From Lycium barbarum (Eukaryota; Streptophyta; Magnoliopsida; Solanales; Solanaceae), in NCBI RefSeq assembly GCF_019175385.1, contig NC_083340.1:13094336-13158335 (forward strand): a stretch of DNA of 64,000 nucleotides, given 5' to 3'. A program made the position numbers and the translations under genes. Of the stretch, positions 11,641-23,250 are shown piece after piece. The notes under the pieces are model-generated. The model was not told where the DNA came from and made no database searches. It saw only the letters and a list, made by a program, of their open reading frames with translations. The stretch's first letter is position 1; each line of letters starts with the position of its first letter.

Positions 11641-11652
11641 TATAAAAAGGGG
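11641..11652 (+). promoter_or_regulatory. TATA box candidate of the solo LTR
   Basis: TATAAAAAGGGG follows a C/T-rich region and precedes a likely transcript start about 30 bases on. It is on the plus strand, i.e. pointing away from the 2-ODD. Confidence 0.45.
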
Positions 11653-13937
11653 AATTCCATTTGTTTCTAGGGAGGAGTTTTGAAAATTCCAAACCTTATT
11701 TCTGTTTGCTCTTTTATTTTTCGAAGTCAAGCATATAAAAATTTCGAGGGATTTTTTTCAGATTTCTTTTGAGAAAGTTGATTCAGTTTTGAGGGACACA
11801 ACTATCTTCCACACTTGATTTTTCCTTTTCCGGTGAACTTTAGCCGCGACCAACAATTACTCTATTTTCATTTTTTCGTTTTGAAACTTTAGTTACTTTA
11901 ATCGGGTTCGGGTTCGGGTTCGTTCGAGTTCGAGCATAGATTCGAGACCCCGACGACCTCCGTTCACTGCACCCACAACAGGTCGGTGAATTTTAAGCTT
12001 TAACCTTTTCTCTGTTTTTTTTACTTTCACGGATGAATCTGCCTATTTGAAATAAAAACATGAATTTGAGTCTCTAGTGTAAAATCATGCCTTCGGAATA
12101 TGTTAATGTCGTATATGGGATGCTTGTGTTGATATTCGGACATCTGTTATGTTGATGTATTGTGAAAGTAGATATCAAGCATTCCTCTTGTCGATACCTG
12201 TGTCGTATGGATTAAATTCATTTTTAGAAATCAATGTTAAGTCGCTGTTGTTTTCTGCCTGTATAAACTTCAGAGCTCTGTTGCTATCTTGATGGTTTCC
12301 AATTAATTTTTAGCTTTGTTTTCTGCTTGTTTAAAGTGCGACATGGTTTGGTCGATTTGATTTTGTAAGAGTTTCGGTATGCGAATTGAGAAGCATGAAT
12401 CGTTTACAACTTTTGTATTTTCTTTTATCTGTTCAAATGATTTAGTGAAGATTGCTAAATTATACAGTTTGGCTTTCAAATGCATAAGTGTTTAGTTTTA
12501 ACTTAAAACTCGACTGTCGTATAAGCTATTTGGGTTAACATCTGTCCAGTCCATAGTTTGCTAACCTGCACCAATGCTCTATTAAGTCCTGTAAGGCTGT
12601 TTAAAGTCCTTTGTTGACAAAATTGTTGGTTGTATACTATATGATCATTTCCGTTAAATTGGTACCTGATCAGGCTCATTTAACTAAGTTTGTTTTAAGC
12701 ATTGAATTTGTAGTTTATTGGACATGTTCAGCATATAAATTGGTTGGCTGGTTCGGCCTTAATATATGTTAGCACATAAGTTAGTTCTATCTTGGTTTAT
12801 TTATCTGTGCTAGCATTAGTATGCAGTAGTTGAATCTAGTTGTCCAATATGTATATCCTCGTATTGATTCGCATGTTCATTTTTGGTTGTTTGATCAAAC
12901 ACTTAAAACACTCTATGCCTAAAATTACTGTTGGTACTGCTAGTATGAAATTAGACATGATCCTTTTGCCTTAGGTTATAATTGCCTTGAAGGAAACTTA
13001 TTTGATATGGTTTTCATGCATTATATTGTTGTCCCGTGTTTGTATAAAATCAGTTAAATGCTCTCTCCTTCCTGCACATGTGGCTGTTGCATTTAGCTAG
13101 GAATTCTGAAAATATGCACGATCTCCTGCACTGTTGAGAATGCAAAATATTTATGTGAACCTCATTCTTTATAACTAATAAGAGTGATTCAAATTTGGAA
13201 ATAGAGGTGGGAAGAGATGTTGATTAGTTGGTCTCGCTAAATGGGATCCTATTTGTTGGACTACTTCTAATCATATTCCCTTTAACACTTTCTTATAAAA
13301 AAAAAAAAAAAACGAACAGGAGTAAAAACTAGTGAATAGGGTGTGTGTATGTTGCCAGGAGTAGTGATAGCAATAGCAATGGTAGGCTGTTGCATTTTGC
13401 TTTATTTGTTTTCCTTCTCTTCTGAGTCATGAGTATAAAAGGCAAAGACAAGTGTTTGGTGTTTATGAGGTGGCTCTGTTATGTCACTATGATATGATAT
13501 TGGGAGAATATCGTGTTAGCCTCTATCCCAACAGCCATTAACGACTTCATTTCAATATTGCAATTGGAAATTTTGAGCTTACAATTGAACAAAATCAGAA
13601 ATCGTGTGAAGTGTCCGTAAAAAAAATGGTTCTTTGGTTCTACTCTTGTAGTATGATATAAGGAAATCTCTGTAACTATTCCTACCCTTTAATAATCTAT
13701 CTGTGCTAATTGGATCACTGCACTCTTCTCAACTTAACAATTTGTCACTTGGTTCCACTTACATGTCATATATGATTGACTCCCTCTGCGTGCTACTAGC
13801 ATATACATCTTGTCCTTATTTCGCACTCTATCTGAAGAATGTTTTGTATATCTTCACTTTACTAATTTTTTTCTTTTATTTTTATGCATGAATATCGCAT
13901 ACGAGTCCCTTGGAATCGTCATCTCCCGCATTTGATG

Positions 13938-14078
13938 TTGGGCCAAAGCCCAACAAAATCCTCCTCTCGAGTCAGCCTTCCGTTCGCAGTGAACGAATTC
14001 TGGGCCGAGGCCCATATGCCATACAGTATCAGGCAGTCCGCAACAACACATATAAATTGTTACTGGGCCGAAGCCCAG
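13938..14078. repeat. Three spaced GGGCC-GCCC palindromes
   Basis: TTGGGCCAAAGCCCAA (13938), TGGGCCGAGGCCCA (14001) and CTGGGCCGAAGCCCAG (14063) occur about 62 bases apart. Each is a near-perfect palindrome holding TGGGCC/GGCCCA, which resembles the TCP-bound Site II element. Their role in the LTR is unknown. Confidence 0.6.
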
Positions 14079-15107
14079 TTGCAAACAGATGGCAACAGTC
14101 TAAATGGGATGAGCCCATTCTCATTATATCTACTCCTCTATTTTTTATTTTTGTGTGTATTTAACATGTATTGTATGACTGACATTCGTGCTTGTTAATT
14201 AAACTTTAGTAACATTAAGGGTTTTAGTTTAGTTGTGGGTAGTTAATTTTACAAAATTACATTCACTTCTAGTTATGTTTTAAACTGCTTATATAGTATC
14301 GATAACATTTATTTGGAATAATTTTTTAATAGCATGACTATATATATTTGAGTTAAAAGAATCAATATTTATGCCTTTATCTTAGAACACTTGAAATACA
14401 CATTTGTTAAAATATTAATATAAATCTTGCAATAACTTTACAAATGCATTTTAATCTGCTAGTTAGCGTAATTCATAATCGGAATACATATGAAACATCA
14501 CTCATCCCATTTCTTTTGGTTTATTTATAATTAAACTCTTATTAAATCACTACATTTTCTACAAGTATTATTTTAAACATTACTATTACACTTTCGTTTA
14601 AAAATCAACAACATTTATAAGTCGTGTTTACGAAGTAACATTAGGAATATCCTTTTATACAACTTATTATTTTTACATGTCTTATTTCTAATAACATTAT
14701 TACCTTTTACTTTAAAAAACTTTAGCTATATTTATAGGTTATTCCCCAAACATTTATAATACTATATTTACCCTTAGCCTAATTAATCATAAGTCCGGTT
14801 GGTTAACCATTGTTAATGGGTCTTAAAGGATGCCTAATACCTTCCCTTTAGACTAATTGAACCCTTACCTAGAATCTTAAGTTTCGCAGACCTTAAACAG
14901 AGCTAACTTTAAACATAACTTTAAACTTTAGGTGTCCTAATTCACCATAAATAATTAGGTGGCGACTCCTTAAAATAAAACAAATTTAGGAATCTCCAAT
15001 ATGTCATACTTCTAATTTAACTCCGGTTAAAAGGGGGTATGACACTGGTCTCATGGTAGTTTCATGATATGTGATTTGCTACCTGATGCCAATGAGTATA
15101 CACTATA

Positions 15108-15349
15108 TACTGCTAGAAATACATATTTTTTCACTAACATTTAGTGGAAAATTTGTATTCTAAAACATGATTTTCCCATCTCATTCCCACAGAATCAGCT
15201 CACTGTGAAAACGCATGGTGGGAAACAGGTTCCCATTTAAACGTTGGGAAATTTCCTAATTTTTCCGTGTGAAAACACTGCTATTTTGTTTTTTCCCACA
15301 GACATTCAGTGGATAACCACTAAACATTTTTCCGTGGAACATCAGTGGG

Positions 15350-15411
<62 letters not shown>

Positions 15412-15845
15412 ATAGTGTTACAAATTTTAAAAATATATATTAATAGTATTAAAGCTATGTATTTGTGTTATAATATAAAAATTAAAGATGAATGTTAACT
15501 TTTCACACTAGAAGAACTAAAATTGTTCAGTGCTTATTGAAGGGATTATTTTGAATCTACCCTGAAACATACGGAACCAGTTTTTGCATTTTCACTAAAT
15601 GTCGATGGTATGACAGAATTACAACCTATAGAATTCTACTATAAAAATTCACTATTTTCTCACTAAAAAATGTTCAGTTGCTATTTTCACTAAATGTCGG
15701 TGGGAAATATCTAAATGGTAGTGTTTTCACATAAAGAAATTAGGAAGTTTTCAACGTTTCAATGAAAATCTATTTTCAACATGCATTTTCCCGGTGAGCT
15801 GATTAGGTGTAAATAAGGTGGGAAAAACCTCTGTTTCTACTAGTG
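15108..15845. mobile_element. Foldback CACTA-like MITE
   Basis: The left arm (TACTGCTAGAAATAC..., to about 15350) and the right arm (about 15640 to TTTCTACTAGTG) are inverted copies of each other over some 200 bases. The terminal bases resemble CACTA ends (CACTAGTAGAAAC read inward from the right). An AT run and 200 bases of unrelated text separate the arms. Flanking trinucleotides ATA and TTT do not match, so boundaries are approximate. Confidence 0.65.
15352..15408. repeat. AT dinucleotide microsatellite
   Basis: About 28 AT units lie within the loop of the foldback MITE. Open frames reading Ile-Tyr repeats through it are artefacts. Confidence 0.95.
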
Positions 15846-16449
15846 TTTTGAGCATAATTCCGAATCCCAAAATTTTAATTTTAAAATATTAAATTAATTT
15901 TATTCAATTTAGCTTTGAAAATTAGCAAATTAAATTCTCGAGAAGCGACAATAACATATATTTAGGGACGAAAGTGTAAAGGAATGGATCTTGGGATATA
16001 TATTTATTTAATTATAAAAAGCCTGATTGTTAAATGTCCAGAGTACCTAGCGCCCATACTCATTTAGTGGTGGATTATTATATGCACACATTTCAATGCC
16101 AAGGCAGGTAGAACGAAATCCGAGGCTAGGTTTGATACACGTGAATCATTTGGCTTAGATCTTCCGTTATTGAATTGCTCGATCTTGGCAATGAAGAACA
16201 CCTGATGAACGGTGAAAGACTAACAGAGATATAAACAGAGAGTTATGTGTATTTAGGTGAAAATTAGATGCGTGTAATCGTGAGAAAGTGAGCGATTTTA
16301 TAGATAGCTAATAGTAACGTCTTTAGTGGTCCTCATCTGTTTTTAAAAGATAGGAGCATAAGGTAAGACGTTTTACCTAATTTAGAGGAAGATGTCTGTA
16401 AGTCTCGAAATATGAGAAGTAAGCTCCATTGATCTTTAAATTTATTAAT

Positions 16450-16700
16450 TACTCTCTCTGTCCCTATTTATGTTGCACATTTCAGGATTCAAACAAGTTT
16501 TTTTAATCACATTTTTTTTATGTCTTTAAATATTTTGAATTGTTAATTATTGTGACTTATGATACTTTTTACGTAGTTTTTAATTATGTAAATTTTAATT
16601 AGAAGACATAATGATTCTTTGCCCGAAAGACACAGTCAAAATTAACATATTTGATTCTCGAAATTCAAACTGTGGCACATAAATTGAGATAGAAGGAGAA
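16450..16700. mobile_element. Stowaway-like MITE
   Basis: The ends ACTCTCTCTGTCCCTATTTA and, inverted, TTCTCCTTCTATCTCAATTT match over about 28 bases, continuing into ATGTTGCAC/ATGTGCCAC. This is the CTCCCTCCGTCC-type terminus common to plant mariner-like MITEs. Length is about 250 bases. Confidence 0.7.
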
Positions 16701-16716
16701 ATAAAATAGAGTAATA

Positions 16717-16789
16717 ACACGAAAATATATAAACAACAACAACAACCCAGTGAAATCCCACATCGTGGGGTTACACGAAAATATATAAA
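16717..16789 (-). mobile_element. 5'-truncated SINE with 17-bp target duplication
   Basis: A 39-base insert (16734-16772) reads on the minus strand CCCCACGATGTGGGATTTCA then CTGGGTTGTTGTTG, the 3' end of an Au-type SINE. ACACGAAAATATATAAA occurs on both sides (16717-16733 and 16773-16789). The short insert plus long duplication is a retroposition signature. Confidence 0.8.
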
Positions 16790-17899
16790 AAGTACATTAA
16801 ATGTTTAAGAGAATAAAAACAGCTTAAAAGACAAAATATCCAGGCTGTTTTTATTAGTATAAAAATAATGCATATTGTTAAAGTTATTTCTGAGATACAA
16901 ATCAACTGTAATGTCTTCAACTTTCAAACAATTAAACTAACATTCTACTTCCCTAAAAATAAATAGTCAATAAATTTCATCAGTACTACTAATTTAAAGC
17001 ATTACTCCATGAACAAATACAAAATTGATTACAAATAGCAAACTAATAAAAGCATGATAATTTTAGGAGACGTAGATGATAAAATAAGACAAGAAAATCA
17101 ATAACAAGTGAAAATATACATTTCGGCATCTATTTTCCCAAAAAAAATAATCAAAGTTTATTAATTCTCAATATGTTAACAATTAGTAAATATGCAATAT
17201 TATATATGACTCGTTATTCGAGTTACTTTCAATTTTCATTATTTTATAGATGAAAAGAAGTTTTGTGATTCATTTGTTAAAAAAATATAATTTTGAGGGT
17301 CAACAAAACTAATTAGGAAAATTAACACATAATTTACATAGAAATTACTGGGCAACTCCTAAGCATGAGCGTGGGGTGTTTTTAGGGTACACAAATAACG
17401 CTTGAGGTATAAGCCTCACAAAATGAAATCCCACACATAAATTTCAGAGCGTGTTGCAAGTACTCCGCCCAGAGACGAGCCCTCGACGAGTCTCAAAATA
17501 ATTTTTCAAAGCAATGTACCTGGCAACAATATCGTGTAAATGGCAACTTGATTGTACCAAAAAAAGATCTAAGTGGCAACTTGAAGCGGTAGCTGCAAAG
17601 GCGGATAGCTCCCCCTCTTCTTTTTTTCTTTTGAAAGTTTGATATACTTATGGCTTCTTTGGCCGTCTTTGAAATTATATGTTTATTTTAAAAATAAAAA
17701 AAAATTGTTAGAAGTGCTTTTTGAAAAGTATTTTTGAAGAGTAACATATTGTGTTTGGATAATCAATTTGAAAGACACTTATGACAATATTAGAGCATCA
17801 AGTTGTGCTTGGTCAATATTCTACAAATGCTTTTTAGAAAATTACTTTTTTCAGCTTCTCAAAAAAAAAAAAAAACTTTTTTGTCAATATTAAAGGAAC

Positions 17900-18390
17900 A
17901 TTTTATTAATCACCAAGTAGATATTTACAAACCAGGGGTGGATTAACCAATCCTCTCCCCTCACGGTATGAAACCTCTATACCAATCGAAGAAAACAAAC
18001 AAAACTAATCTACCAAAATTCCTAAGCTCCCAATGAGCTGATATAGTTAAGCAGCTTCATGTTGTATCTAACTCGAATACACAGATTGAGTTTCATCTGG
18101 TGCAGCATGCTGTCTCTGGTGGACGCCTTATGTTGAAACACTTGCATATTCCTTTCAACCAAATTCCATATACCATAGTAGCTAAGCTAGCTTTGAGTAG
18201 TACTCTCTTTCGTTGTTTACCTCTTGATTGCCGTTGTACTCATAGCCATTCTAATTCCCAGTCCTGAATCCTTTTATCCCATTTCTGTCATCTGAGTAGC
18301 TTTAGCCATAATTCCTGAGTAAACTGACACTCAAAAAACAGATGCTGCCTAGTTTCTGGAGCAGTAATACACAAAACATAATTCCTGAAA
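17900..18390 (-). pseudogene. LINE 3' coding remnant
   Basis: The minus strand reads as a degenerate tail of a plant L1-like ORF2. Recognisable pieces, across several stops, are ETRQHLFFECQFTQELW (a zf-RVT-like block), YGIWLKGICKCFN and IRVRYNMKLLNYI. It has no intact frame longer than about 60 codons. Confidence 0.65.
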
Positions 18391-18643
18391 AATAATTTCT
18401 AATACTACTTAAAAGGCCCTTATTTTAAAATAAAATAAAATAAAATTAGGACAAACACCTCGACTCCCCAAAATAAGCATTTTTGACTTTCAAGAAGCTT
18501 GATCAAACAGAATATTATACAATCCCGTTTCATTTTATATAACACTATTTCTTTATTAATTCATTCTTTAATAGTAACACAATCTCATGGCATGTTAAAG
18601 AACTACAAGTTCAAAATCAGTGTTTTTTGTTTTGGCTGCGGCT

Positions 18644-18833
18644 CTAACATTCGTGTAACGCTCTAAAGCACACATGAAGGGTATCATGCCTTAAAATTAC
18701 GTGACCGTCCTGCAATACTCTACCCACAGTCAGCGAACCAACTTTAAGTTGATCTAACACTTCTGAGAGTTCACGTTTTGAAAGATTCAATCGCATTAAC
18801 TTTTTATCAAGAATTTTAAAAGCGTTTCGTTAA
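18644..18833 (-). other. Unrecognised open frame of about 63 codons
   Basis: One minus-strand frame reads KLMRLNLSKRELSEVLDQLK, then VGSLTVGRVLQDGHVILRHD, and ends in HEC and a TAG at 18646-18644. Codon pattern and residue mix look protein-like. There is no ATG at the expected place (only an internal Met) and no family that I recognise. It could be a last exon or a fragment of a lost gene. Confidence 0.2.
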
Positions 18834-20525
18834 TAATGTAGGTTGGAGATTTTTTTTTTCTACCTTGCCATGTTTCCCATTAATTTTTCTTACACTCAAA
18901 TGACTATAAGTTGATCTAACTAGTACAAACATGAGTTGATTGAGACAACAAACAAGATCGGTACTCCAAAAAAGATTGAAGAAAATACGTTATTCCTTCA
19001 TACCATCTCCAAAATCTAATTTATTGTAAATATGAAGTTTGCGTTTAATCTGATCTGTAGTGTTAAATCTCTCAATAAATAATTTATCATTGATTCTTTG
19101 ATCAATTTCAGTTATTTATCTATTGTATAGAATAATTACAAGCAAAATGGAATCAGGATCATGTATTCATTCCTTCCTAGTCTCCACCTAACTGCCGGTA
19201 GGCAAACATTTTCTTCTCTCCTTTAATGTACCACCAACCTTTCAAAGTCCCCAAAAAAAATTTGGAAAGATAATGGAGTTTGAAGAGAATATATCACATC
19301 GGTGAAGGATGAGAACTCTGGGCTCCTTATAGCTTTTGGGATGTGAGTTACGTCCAATGCCTTATTTGACAAAGTTTTATTTAAGGCTAAATATTTCAAT
19401 CGCCTTTTAAACTTATTACTTTTTGCATGTTACACTTTAAAATTTAACTAGTCGTCAGTTATATTTTTTTTTTCTGGCAAAATAGACACTTATACTTAGA
19501 AATACATGACCAAGTGATAGCCTTTCTATCATACATCGAGTTTAGTCGGATAAACGTGGCTTGACGTGACTCTTTTTTTTTTTTTTTAACACATAAAGTC
19601 GTCACTGCACTTGCTCACTAAAATAATTATTAATGACACTTGTAATTAAGTGTAACTAAGAAATTAAAAAAAAATACAAAAGTACAATAAATAAGAAAAC
19701 AATTAGACAAATCCCATTCCACACCATATATACCTTCCCCTACATTTCCCTACCCCCGGCAGTCCCCTTTGTTTTCCTGCAGGGGCGGACTTACTTTGTA
19801 GGTGCCGGGTACTCGAGCACCCATCGACCACGACATGAATTGTGTATAGTTAAACAACCCCTGGACATCCCCCTTCTTCCTTTTTGGTTTCCATTCAATT
19901 TTTACGGTGGGTGATATTTCGTTTGTAGACCCAATCTCGATTTTCTACCTTATTTTCCTAGGCGATAATTTTGGTACGAAACATTCCTATCAGCACCTTC
20001 TCAAAACATAATTAAAAGAAAAAAAAATCAGGTGGTGAACATGTGAAGGACGATGAATTTTTGAACCTTTCTTCCTTTATTTTGTCTGAATTATGTTTTT
20101 AAGTTTGAAGCTCTAAATTTTCCAATTAGTTATTTGCCGGAGAAAATGACTGAATCTTTTTGGCTTTTTCAGTTACTCCTATAACATAAAAAAAAAAAAG
20201 GTTCAAGGAAAATACTCTCACGCACTCAAAACTGATATTTGAGATGCGCAATTTGTTTGATTTATTTTGACACAAAAAAAAAAAAAAAAAGAGATAGATA
20301 AACAACAATCATTTTCTTTAAAATGTTGCACCCTTAAATGCTTAGCATTTTGCGATGCAGCACCCTGTTGGTAGAAGTAATATTTATGTGCAATTCGTTT
20401 TCATGAGATACTTAAGATCTCTGGATTACCAATACAGAATGGAAGAAATAAAGAGGAACTGGGTAAGTTAAGGTCAAGTTCACTGGAATTTTATTAATTA
20501 AGCATGATCATACTTAAAAATTTGC

Positions 20526-22932
20526 TTACAGTGGATGAAGAATGATTTGAATTCCATCTTTAGGACGGAGGGTAAACATCGGAATCGGATAGTGATTATA
20601 ATTTGGTGAAACAGTGAGCCTGTAACGCCGCAAGATCATCGACAGTGCTATTTTCACTTCCATTGTGGCGAAATTGTATCCAACACATTTTCGAAGACCA
20701 TAACCAAATGATAGGAAGGCCATAACTTGATCCCTTGCTGCTTTAGACACACCATCAGCAAATCTCTCTGGCTTGAAAAGATGAGCTTCTTCTCCCCATA
20801 CTTCACTGTTGTGATGAACTGCTAAAGTTGCTATAATCACTTCAATTCCTGCTGGAATTCTTAGTTTTCCCAATCTTGTATTTTTTGTAACATCTCTTTG
20901 TAGAAGAAGAAATGGTGGATAAAGCCTTAGTGCCTCATTTATTATCATGCCCACCTACAAGCAAATATCAAATAATAGGGGTTATAACTTTTTGTGAAGT
21001 TAGGAGATCAGTAAAAAGTAATACAGGAAGATCGTTGTAGGATTGCTTCTTCTATTCAAATTATAAAAAGATAAAGGTCAAAAACACACTTGAACTATTA
21101 TTTTTTCGTGAGTTTCTCACCTGAACTATATGCGTGCGAGTTTCCTACCTAAACTATCACCAACTATTTATCAAAACACTCTTTAACTATCACTTGTTCC
21201 ATTTTTGTACCTCAACTATTCAAATATTGTGTGTGTAAGATTAAAGATCTATTGTAAAAAAACATAAAACTAAAAATAAATTTGTGAAGAGCTTAAAAAC
21301 CAATTGACCGGATTAATTCCAAGGAAGAATATAATAGGTCCTTACAATTTTTAGCCTTGAAATGCTTTCTGCCTTTGGATTTTCTTGCCCAACAGTTTCA
21401 AAAACTTCCTCTCTTGCTTTCTCTTGCCAATCCGGGTTGATTGCTAAGAGTAGAACACTCCAACTTAGCAAACTGGTCACTGTTTTATGTCCAGCAAAAT
21501 AGAATGATTTGCATTCTTCTATGATTTCATCCACAGAAATTCTTGCTATTTGATCAGCATTAAAGCGACCCTCCAAGAGCGATCCAAGAAAATCATCTCC
21601 AAAATTGTCTGATTGTCGTGCCTTAACTCTATCTTCTCTTTTCTTTATGATTCCTGCGAACGAGTCACTGAGTTCTTCAAGGATTTTGTCTGCTTCTATC
21701 TCGTCGGATGACCTGAAAAATTTACTGTAGAGGAGCCAGAGTAAATTAAATAAAAACGATAGTAAGTTAAAGTTAATTTGATGTAAATAAAAGTTGTTTA
21801 AGCGTACTCGATAATAGGATTCTGATTCTTTCCATAGCTCATTGAACTTATATAAGCTATATTGTCCAGCATAGTGAATATATGTTTCCCAGTTGAGTAA
21901 TCGCTTCCGAAAACAGAGTTTGAGATGATCTCCAAGCTTAAAAGCCTGAATTCTTCAAACACTTCAAGTTCTTTACCTTCATAAGATTTCCATGTTTTCA
22001 ACATTGCTTCGACTCTTCCAACCATTGCTGGCAACATATCCTGTTTGATAGGTAACATTAGTTAGATATATTCACTACTGAAACAACTGCAATTCACTGC
22101 GAGCTTCGTCGTTAATTTATCGCTAAATTGTTCTTAGCTAGCATATTTGTTGCTAATCTGTAACTAAATAGGATTAGGGACAGATTTTGCAGTGTAACAA
22201 CATAACTTGTTCGTCGCTAATGCCAGTTCTTTTTTTAATAATTAGTGGTTCATAATTTGTTCGTCACTAATGCCCAGTTTTTTTTTTTTTTTTTTTAATA
22301 ATTATTGGTTCTTGAATCTTGATTTTAAATATTGGAGAAGATTTAAGAAATTAGTTCACCTTCAAGCTTTGGGCATGGAAAACATTGTCAGCCACTTTCC
22401 GAAGTTTTAACCATTTGTGACCTTCTTGAAAAACACTTCCATCCCCGACGAATTTCTTCAGGATGCCATCAAATTTAGCCTTCCCAAATGTACCTTGTTT
22501 GTTGGTAAAAATATCTTTGATCAACTCAACATCACTTACAATTAATTGTGGTTGACTACTATTCACCCAGTAAAGAAAAGTACTTCCTGATACATAAATT
22601 CACAAATCGTTTAAAAGGCAATTGATAAAAAAAAAAATGAAAAAAAAGAGAGAAGGAAAATGGATATTACCATATAGTTTGATCCATGAGTGGAAATGTG
22701 GCTGCAATCTAGGGAATATGTCATGTGATATATCCATGGGAGCATTATTGCATTTCAATTGCATTTCTAAAGTTGCTCTGCAATTTCCATTGCGAAACTC
22801 GTAACGTGGACCTTTGATTCCCTGTGAATTCATGAAATACTGTAGGGAAATTGGATACAACCATGATTTGTATAAGAACCTAGCAAGAACCAGTGTGGCA
22901 ATTAAGAAAACAGAGAAAATTATTGCTATCAT
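20526..22932 (-). CDS. CYP749-like: Cytochrome P450, CYP749-like (CYP72 clan), five exons, intact
   Basis: Exons are 22932-22671, 22586-22360, 22040-21808, 21712-21346 and 20954-20526, joined by GT-AG introns in phase, giving 505 residues plus stop, the normal P450 length. Residues 1-22 form a membrane anchor to the ER. SQGIKGPRYEF is the CYP72-clan segment after the hinge. WLKLR is the helix C W-x-x-x-R. The I-helix reads FYFAGHKT at 311-318, with Lys 317 where the family has Glu or Asp. ExxR is E370-R373, the PERF block is FKPERF at 423-428, and the heme loop is FGYGLRKCVG at 446-455, Cys 453 binding iron. The wording ECKSFYFAG and SWSVLLLAINPDWQEKAREE fits CYP749 as I know it. The partner is an ER P450 reductase. 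The substrate is not readable; recalled work places CYP749B enzymes in withanolide side-chain oxidation. ATG 22932 is chosen over an in-frame TTG nine bases upstream. Intron 2 holds short repeat DNA. No lesion is seen. Confidence 0.92.
22073..22194. mobile_element. Possible short CACTA-like insert in CYP749 intron 2
   Basis: The stretch begins CACTACTGAAAC and ends TTTTGCAGTG, and contains TCGTCGTTAATTTATCGC and GCTAATCTGTAACTAAATA blocks. Similar TAGC-rich phrases occur in the CYP88 intron element at 45312. The flanking bases do not form a duplication. Confidence 0.35.
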
Positions 22933-23007
22933 GGCTGCCAAGTTTCAAAAAGAACTCTGCCTTTATGGCTGTTCTTATCAAATTTTACGGCTTGATTTAA
23001 AGTGGCA

Positions 23008-23250
23008 TAATACATAAATAGGCCCTTAAACTTGGTTTCATTTTGAAGTATGCCCTTCAACTTTGGGTGTGCATAAGTAGGCACCTCAACTTGTCTCTAA
23101 ACACCTTCAAAATTTATCTGTCATGTTAGTGTCACGTCAGCATTTATGTTTACGTGTTTAATTTTTTACAAGTTGAGATGCCTACTTGTATACATCAAAA
23201 GTTGGAGGACATACTTAAAAAAATAGCCAAGTTTGAAGCCTATTTATGAA
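23008..23250. mobile_element. MITE-like inverted repeat just upstream of the CYP749-like gene
   Basis: CATAAATAGGCCCTTAAACT (23013) is mirrored by AAGTTTGAAGCCTATTTATG (to 23248), with inner matches such as AAGTATGCCC/GGACATACTT. The element is about 240 bases and its near end lies about 80 bases from the start codon. Confidence 0.6.
23011..23021 (-). promoter_or_regulatory. TATA-like site for the CYP749-like gene
   Basis: On the minus strand this reads CTATTTATGTA, about 79-89 bases before the ATG. It coincides with the terminus of the MITE. No stronger TATA is seen closer in. Confidence 0.3.

Larger units (their letters stand above)
10911..15044 (+). mobile_element. Solo LTR, 4.1 kb, with perfect 5-bp target duplication
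   Basis: The element starts TGTTGACACCCAATTTTG and ends AAAAGGGGGTATGACA. CTGGT flanks both sides (10906-10910 and 15045-15049). There is no coding region, primer site or second LTR. A TATAAAAAGGGG box lies at 11641 after a pyrimidine-rich stretch, plausible as the LTR promoter. The GGTGGCGACTCC motif near 14960 and the overall ends recall long LTRs of Solanaceae gypsy elements; I do not assign a clade. It lies 104 bases upstream of the 2-ODD start codon. Confidence 0.85.
15846..20525. other. Intergenic, only TE fragments recognised
   Basis: Within this stretch I recognise a Stowaway-like MITE, a truncated SINE, a LINE remnant and one small unexplained frame, each listed separately. The text at 17640-17880 resembles a repeat that recurs in CYP88 intron 6 (44050-44340: TTTGGTCAA, AAGTACTTTTT, GCTTCTC-type blocks). 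19780-19860 looks like the end of another short repeat (GGGGCGGACTTAC). The remainder is AT-rich and holds nothing I can name. Confidence 0.5.
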
